Shown here one piece after another: positions 57,690-64,000 of a stretch of DNA of 64,000 nucleotides (position 1 is the first letter of the stretch; each line of letters begins with the position of its first letter). Under the pieces are notes generated by a model, which was given only the letters and a program-made list of their open reading frames with translations, did not search any database and had not been told where the DNA came from. The stretch is from Terfezia claveryi (lineage: Eukaryota > Ascomycota > Pezizomycetes > Pezizales > Pezizaceae): contig WHUX01000017.1 in NCBI GenBank assembly GCA_015179025.1, forward strand, positions 310,001 to 374,000, in the 5' to 3' direction. Both the position numbers and the translations under genes were made by a program.

Positions 57690-59090
57690 GAACGCTAAAC
57701 CCCGGGGGAAAACTGTAAGTACCCCTGTGGTTTCCATAGCCTGAATTCTACGCCGACGCTCCCGCCCTTGTATACGAATTTACTGAGGGTGGTAGAATTA
57801 CGCTCAGGGGGGAGTGGTTCCCGGCCTTCGGCACCAGGTAAACGTGATACCCCATGGCTTAATCATCTGCCACCTTAACTAATCCTCTTCTGGCCGACTA
57901 CCCATTCTGGCAATCAACCCTAATTATTAGATAATCCTCATCATCGCTGCATCTCTGACGTCAGTATCAAGCCTCGCCCCCCACTTTCAATAAGAGAAAA
58001 TAATTAGATAGAAACTTCAGTAACAAATTTAACAAAGTTAACACCTTAAATGTACCCTATACCTAGATCCCGGCTGTAAGCCCCTTGCGACAACGTACCG
58101 ATACAACACATTAACACCCTGAATGTAACTGATACTTCAATCCTCCTGGAAACAATGTATCTATACACTCTCTTCTCACCTACGAGTTTGTTTCGGCCTA
58201 ACAGCCATCGTCAGTTACCACAGCACACATTGTAAGACAAACCCATCGTGTTTGACCCGAATCACCACTTACGCGACCAGCCGACTCCGATGTATTGGCT
58301 ACTGACCATAACGTATTCGGGGCCCTGGAATACATCTAGGTTCTTAACCTCATATACCGATACATCGCTGTTTACAGCATCTCCGTCTGTTCCACCAGAG
58401 CATGCACCGCAATAAGTGACTATCAGATTCATCATATGACGGTTTGCACCAGAATTGTCCCATGAAATTCAAAACAACTTCTGTCATATCTTCCGGCATT
58501 TTCGCACCATGAGTTTTCCCAAATAATATAGCGCTCTCATCATAGTCAACCCGGCGCCTTCAAGTTGACCTGGACTTAAAGTGCAACCACAGCAATTAGG
58601 CGATAAATCTTAATCGGCCAGCTTCGAACTGGCAGCATGTATTAATTTCTCAAGTGTTTCTCATGACATCCATAACTTCCGACAAAAATAAACTTTGTAA
58701 TTCATAGTCAAACGGGCTGGTCACCGATCATTAAAAAATAAAATAAATAAATATAACTGCACGTGTTTGCGTGATCCGACACTAAACTCTCAATCGCTTT
58801 TAAGCGACCCTACAAGCTTTAGCGTAGTGGAATGACTGTCTCTGAATGACTGAATCTACCCTTTCGTAGTGGGGAACACCCGTATATATAATACTACGCC
58901 AAGGCGGTCGTATTTGCATGCAGGATGCATTAGTCTTGCATTAGCCTACCTTGGCCAGCCTATGCTAAACCCCATGCCCATGGCCCGGAATCCAGCCTGA
59001 ATTCTACGCCGGCCCACGGGCCTCTGTTAACGAAGTTTATATGGGTGGTATCTGAGATACGCTTAGGAGGGAGGGCCACGTTTACCTGGG
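57690..59090. repeat. Pair of diverged direct repeats about 1.28 kb apart
   Basis: 57690-57845 and 58968-59090 share GCTAAACCCC, AGCCTGAATTCTACGCCG, GGGTGGTA, ATACGCT-like and ACGTTTACC/GTTTACC blocks in the same order with many differences between. The 1.1 kb between has no coding potential. Could be the terminal repeats of a small non-autonomous element. Confidence 0.5.
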
Positions 59091-59204
59091 CCTAAATACC
59101 TAGAAGGAGTACATCTGCTCAACGGATGCGAGCGACTAGAGTATATTAGGATTAAGTGTGCTAAATAGAGGCCTCAGGTGCAGGTCGCTAGGCACATAGA
59201 CCGC

Positions 59205-59242
59205 ACAACCAGACTAACATCGCACCCTTCTAGTCTGGCTTG
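59205..59242. repeat. Inverted copies of the TAGTCTGGTTGG motif
   Basis: ACAACCAGACTA at 59205-59216 faces TAGTCTGGCTTG at 59231-59242, 10 of 12 pairs matching, across 14 bp. Confidence 0.7.
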
Positions 59243-61541
59243 CACCCAACCTTCATGGGCTAGGCTATCCCGTTGACCCGTAAAATGCTGTATACTTTTG
59301 CTGTAATCGCTCCATAGTCCTCACAGCCGAAGTGCACCAGAATTCACTCAAGCTCAACCTAAACCGTGCCGATACCTCCTATCACACTCTTCTAACATCA
59401 TTACAGTATCAGAAAAATAGGGGCTTGGACGCTTGCTTTGTTTGTTTATCGTGTGGGAGCGTCGGAATTAAGAAGGTAATCTTACTAGTAAAAGAAAATG
59501 CGAGTGTTTTTATTCACTGTAAAATGTTATCGTTATTGTTACTTTCTCTTAATTTCGCTTACAAAGGAAAAGCAGTTTTTACGGAATCCATTTTAGGATG
59601 CAGTCTTTGGGAAATTCTGGCACGCTCTCTTAAACAATCAAGATTTAGCAATACATTACTCTTTTCACGCTTTCGTTAAAAATAAGTCACTGAACGGGAA
59701 ATACTCGTAGCAGCTCTATTAGCTGAGCCTACAGGAGCCTATTATATCAATCAGTTATCTGACGAGACTGGGCTGAGAAGCCAGGCAAAGCAGAGTCTTG
59801 CTTATTTCACCCGTATCCTCAAGCTCTACCAACCTCAAAGCCTCAAAGACCTCCGGTAATTCAGTCACATGTTGCTATTTTTAAAAAATACGACTCACTT
59901 TTTAACGGGTTTTCATAGTATGGTTGGGGTTTTCATCAGTTTAGAATATGAGCTATCTTTCATCGTTTTGGTTTATAGGCGATAGCGGCTGGCTTTGCAG
60001 GCCAAATTATGGCGCTGAATTGACTCCCTTCTACTATCCATATAGCCCTTCTCACGATCAGTCAAGCACGAGTGTTTTCCTACTTATGAGTATGGGAACA
60101 TAGAAACCAGGTATAAGGTTGAATGGTATAGTGTAGTATTGGTGTAGAGAACATTAGAACATTTGGAATGGCATTCGCATTGATGTAGGATGTGGTATTC
60201 GCGCTGATATTATGTTTGGCTCGTCATGACGAGCCCCATTGCTACCTCTCAAAACAGCTAGATATTTAAGCTGCTGCTTTTCCTTTCTAGGATAGTAAAA
60301 TTATCATAAGCGAGATACAATTATCAAGGCATTTAAGCAGACTGGTAATTCACTTTGTCCGACTGGTAATGATGACCATCAACTGCATGTACGAGGGCTA
60401 CCTAATCTTGTGGTGGGACCATGGGAAAAAGAGTTGGATTCCGATGAAGAGGTTGAATATATTCTTGCGGCTGAGGATGTAGTGGTTGAAACCGATGTAA
60501 ATCCTTAGCGTTTCCTGGTGTACTTTTTTCAATAAACTGGACCGTTGTAGCTCAATTTGCATGGTATCATTCTGCTCGGATATCACCTTTACTGCATAAG
60601 CTCGACCTATGTCTTTAAACTGACAAGGACCGTTATACACCAGTGGTGCGGTAATGATGAACGAGCCAAATCGTTGTTAAAAATAGCTGTTGTTGAGAGG
60701 AGACCTCTACGGACCAAAACCTCTGTATGTACCCAAGTTAGCAAATGATTCGGAGAGAAATCTAGGCAATGCAACCTGCCAGCACCCAAATGATGAAGGA
60801 GAAATGGTATCTAAAAACCTAGGTTGGTATCTATCCTCAATGAAACTGTTGTTGTAGTACAGAATTCGTAATCACAAAAATCACACCCAATTTTGCAGCA
60901 GCTTCAGATGTATTCAAGTTCTGTAGTCTCTGACCTCATACAACAGGCGCCCTCCATGACAACTGATATCGGGGTATCGTCCTAGGATGAGATTTAAGTG
61001 AACGGGTGAAAAGGAAATCAATGTGATGGAAATGTAACACCATGACAGTGTCGATTCATTGGCACTCAATCGGCGGCTTTGCATGCCCGAGAGACCTGTT
61101 CTGTTCCTTCGTTAGAACTAGTCTCGATGTTTGATGATCAACGCCCATCCATAGTATTTCCCAACCAACCCAAAGATCAGTCGACAATAACCACAAATAC
61201 CAAGAACAGACGTACAAACACCACTTTTGACAACTTAAGATAACATGAGAAAAGAAATTTTAATTGCCCCTTTATCCATTTCCCGGCCCAGGACCAAATG
61301 ATCGAAATGAAAACCAAAAGGAAAATTGATGGAAGGAAACACCCGCAATCCCCGTGATTTGTACCGGGAGCAAATTTGCAACGAAACAGATAAGAAAAAG
61401 TCATATAAATGAAAATATGGGCCCATGAGTGTGCGAAGTGCTAAGATTGTCGTAATGAAATATATCGGAGGTGCGTCCATTAGGAGTTGAAATTCGAGAG
61501 GTGATGAAAACCGCTGGTCCTTATTTCAGATCCGCACTGGC

Positions 61542-62697
61542 TTAAGCAGTGGCATCAGGGCACATTGCCATGACGTGCCCTGGCTGCTTGCACCTAGATA
61601 GAAAGGTTGTTTAGTAAGGATGATTCATCATACAGCGTAATGATTGAACTTACTTGTAGCAAACACGGTCCTGCTCGCTGGGGCAGTCCCTGCTCAAGTG
61701 ACCAATTTGACCACCTCGGTATTATAAGTATAGGCCTTGATACACCCATAATTGAGGTACTCACAGTTATAGCACTTCTGTCCCTGGGTGCAGTCTCTGG
61801 ACATATGACCTGAGAGAGATATTAGGCTATGTATGATCACCGACCGGATATGCAAAATACACTCACCGAATCCACCGCAAGAGTAGCAAGTCTGACCAGA
61901 ACGACTGCCACCAGAGTAACCACCAAAATTATTTCCTCCTCCTCCGTAGCTTTGACCTGGGCCTGAACTAGAGCAGTTACGGGCAATGTGCCCCACCTTC
62001 CCACACTTGTAGCACTCAGCACCTCCTGAGGATCCGTAGTTACCGGCACCCCCAGAGGCTGGAGACGAACATTCACGAGAAAGATGACCTATCATGCTCA
62101 ATACAGTGACAAAGGAAGGATGTGATTACATTCTTACCAGTTTCACCGCACTTGTAGCAGGACTTCTCCTTAGGAGGATCTTGACATTCACGACCTGTGA
62201 ATGTTAATTTAGCAGTTGAATCTGAAAAGGTTTTATGGATGTACTCACTTAAGTGACCGTTCTCTGTAGGAGGGCAATTGAAGATTGTCAGCCACCTTGT
62301 CGTACAGCATTTGCACTTGAATACATGAGCACTTACGGCCGCAGTTGTAGCTAGAAATATATGGTTAGAATGTTGACAAGAAGCATATCATCATGTTAAG
62401 AACTTACCAAACTGGGGTTCCACGCTTTGGGCACTCACGAGCCTTCCCAATATTAGTAAAATCCGCGCACAGAAGGATCACTAAGTAATACCTGATGCCC
62501 ACTTTCACCGCCTAGCTCATGTATGTATGTTAGTGAATTTTCGTAACTTAAACTTAGTATCAAAGTCGTCATGAGGTTTTCTGAGCTTGAAGTTTTTGGG
62601 GCATTGAGGACAGGGCATGAAGACTAGACTTACAGTTATAGCATCCCCTCGGAGTTTGAGCGGACCCGTAACCGCCGGTACTGTATCCTTGATCCAT
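61542..62697 (-). CDS. CNBP/Gis2/Byr3-type CCHC zinc-knuckle nucleic-acid-binding protein
   Basis: CNBP-family proteins bind single-stranded G-rich RNA or DNA and affect translation. Ten exons (complement): 62634-62697, 62492-62511, 62408-62442, 62338-62351, 62249-62263, 62138-62194, 61867-62088, 61765-61809, 61654-61714 and 61542-61593. All phases close to 194 residues. Seven CX2CX4HX4C knuckles in order: [84 protein letters not shown] and [15 protein letters not shown] Gly/Ser-rich RGG-like spacer lies between the fourth and fifth. Several introns fall inside knuckles after the second or third residue of the CxxC, so exon boundaries repeat with knuckle structure. The start [12 protein letters not shown] is the first Met after the leader. 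Confidence 0.93.
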
Positions 62698-64000
62698 TCT
62701 AATGGAGGTAGAGAAAGGCTTGATAGATCGGACGGGGTGTGGTTTGCTGGTGAGCAAGGTCCTAAAGGAGGATCTGAAGATGAGGAGCGACAGTTTGAAA
62801 CTTGGTGGACAAAGCCGGGATTTAAAGGTAGAATATAAGTATGCTGAGCGTTGGAGAGAAGAAGTTTGTGTGGTTAAAAAAGAGGAATTGAACAAACTTA
62901 TGCTGGAGGGGAGAGTGAAAAAAGTCAGTGGGATTATGTAAGGCCCAATCAAGATGCCGGCAACCCCTGACATGCGAACCACTAGTCTGGTTAACACCCA
63001 ACGGCCTAGTACCGGCCTTGACAAGCGGACGAGTATTTTCCTATTTTTCATGTAATAGGATAGATTTCTTTACAGTGGATTGGTCGGCCGCGATCCCCTA
63101 GATCTTCTGCCATATGCTACCGGATATTGCAATCATGCGTTGTCAACCAGACTCTCTCGTCCCGATTCATTGAGCACGAGACCCAAAGAGAGCCATTGAT
63201 ACTATGGTTCATTGGGAGAAACCCTAGGCCTCGAGATCCGGGGTACACGGTTTGCCTTTGCATGCACACAAGTACAAGGGACCGGTTTACGACAGTGGCA
63301 GCATCACGAGTACAACTAGCTATTCTAGTGGCTGCTCGAGGTCTATTGCTCGGTACCATTGGCCCCACCACTACCGAGGGCCTATTGCTAATCTCTTGCT
63401 CACGCAGGTTGCCTGGATCGCTCAAGATGGGAGAGCGGATGTCCAATGCTTCCTTGATACGTGGACCGCGCCGCGGGTCGCATCAAGCACCTTAATTGCC
63501 ATTGTAATTGCGGGTGTGCGGCGTGCCTTGACTACCACTTAGATGATTCCACGGAAAGCGCCCGCGCCCAGATTGAGCAAGTTGATTTCCCCACACTTTG
63601 TCAATGGGGTCCTGGTCTTAGGACAAGGGCCATGTTCTGTAACTTTGCCCTTCTAGCAAAGTACTGGAGAGCTACCTACTGCATGAAGCGTACTGCACAA
63701 GCAGGGAAGAGACTTAATTGGCCATCAAGCGGGCATTTTTTTCCTCATGCTCAAACATTGGAGTGCTGTTTGGGCAACAATGGAGTCTGTGATGTACAGT
63801 ACAATCACCCCAGCTTTGTCTTTAACCTTGTCATTTTCTAAACAGAAGGGGAAAAAAAAAAAGTTTAGGCTTATCGATAAGGATTTCTTGGGTCCCTCCA
63901 AATTGTGGGAGCCAATAATACTTTCTTGTGACTCGGCTCCCAGAGGCTTCAATTATTATTGCGCCAATTTTAAAACGCTCTAGGCACGACTGGACGCTCG
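62698..64000. other. Gene-free right end of the window
   Basis: Promoter side of the CNBP gene, then about 1 kb with overlapping short frames of no recognised family. A single CTAGTCTGGTTAACAC motif occurs near 62982. An A-run lies at 63851-63862. A gene extending beyond the window cannot be excluded. Confidence 0.4.

Larger units (their letters stand above)
57174..61541. other. Repeat-bearing gene-poor region
   Basis: Holds two copies of the dispersed 25.8-kb repeat (57379-57433 and 57628-57663), a pair of roughly 120-150-bp related direct repeats (57690-57845 and 58968-59090), and a motif hairpin at 59205-59242. Frames at 59332-59679 (+) and 60398-60640 (-) are open but resemble nothing known. 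No RNA gene seen. Confidence 0.45.

Overview
This window comes from a filamentous ascomycete (Pezizomycotina). The basis is many short introns of about 50-60 bp with GT-AG ends and CTAAC/CTGAC branch points, fungal protein families (Chs7, SWIRM/FUN19 type, Yhm2, Sly41, Hook), and a Ty1/copia element decayed mainly by transitions. Genes are unusually intron-dense: the PUF gene has 12 coding exons, the Hook gene 14, and the CNBP gene 10 for 194 residues. Wide gene-poor gaps are also present. This would suit an early-branching class such as Pezizomycetes, but that placement is inference.

Layout. 0.6-1.9 kb: Chs7-family membrane chaperone (+) with an apparent 1-bp frameshift. 3.8-4.4 kb: RNase P subunit Rpr2/Rpp21 (-). 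4.6-8.5 kb: RNA polymerase III second-largest subunit (-). 10.5-13.9 kb: Pumilio/PUF RNA-binding protein (+). 16.0-25.5 kb: a repeat island. It holds a 7.0-kb copia element (-) with both LTRs, a 5-bp target duplication and three internal tandem arrays. The element sits inside one arm of a long inverted repeat. Next to it is a decayed coproporphyrinogen oxidase gene split by a solo LTR of a related element. 26.4-28.1 kb: Sly41-type transporter (+). 29.0-30.5 kb: Yhm2-type mitochondrial carrier (+). 30.9-31.4 kb: mitoribosomal protein mS33 (+). 32.2-35.5 kb: Hook dynein adaptor (-). 36.2-36.6 kb: I9-type protease inhibitor (-). 37.5-39.5 kb: RS-repeat protein (+). 40.1-40.9 kb: EMC7 (-). 46.5-47.7 kb: SWIRM-domain protein (-). 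61.5-62.7 kb: CNBP/Gis2 zinc-knuckle protein (-). The stretches 41-46.5 kb and 47.7-61.5 kb are nearly gene-free, with simple repeats, G/C-run tracts and dispersed repeat fragments.

The recognised genes are ordinary housekeeping genes and do not form a pathway cluster: tRNA/5S transcription and tRNA 5' maturation (Pol III, RNase P), mRNA control (PUF, CNBP, RS protein), secretory/ER/wall biogenesis (Chs7, Sly41, EMC7), mitochondria (Yhm2, mS33) and dynein transport (Hook). I found no convincing undescribed defence or biosynthetic system. The most interesting material is the nested repeat island, the transposon-split heme-gene pseudogene, the Chs7 frameshift, the run of tiny exons, and a family of short motif insertions. 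Exon boundaries were set by hand from splice consensus, reading-frame closure and family similarity recalled without a database; no search was run.
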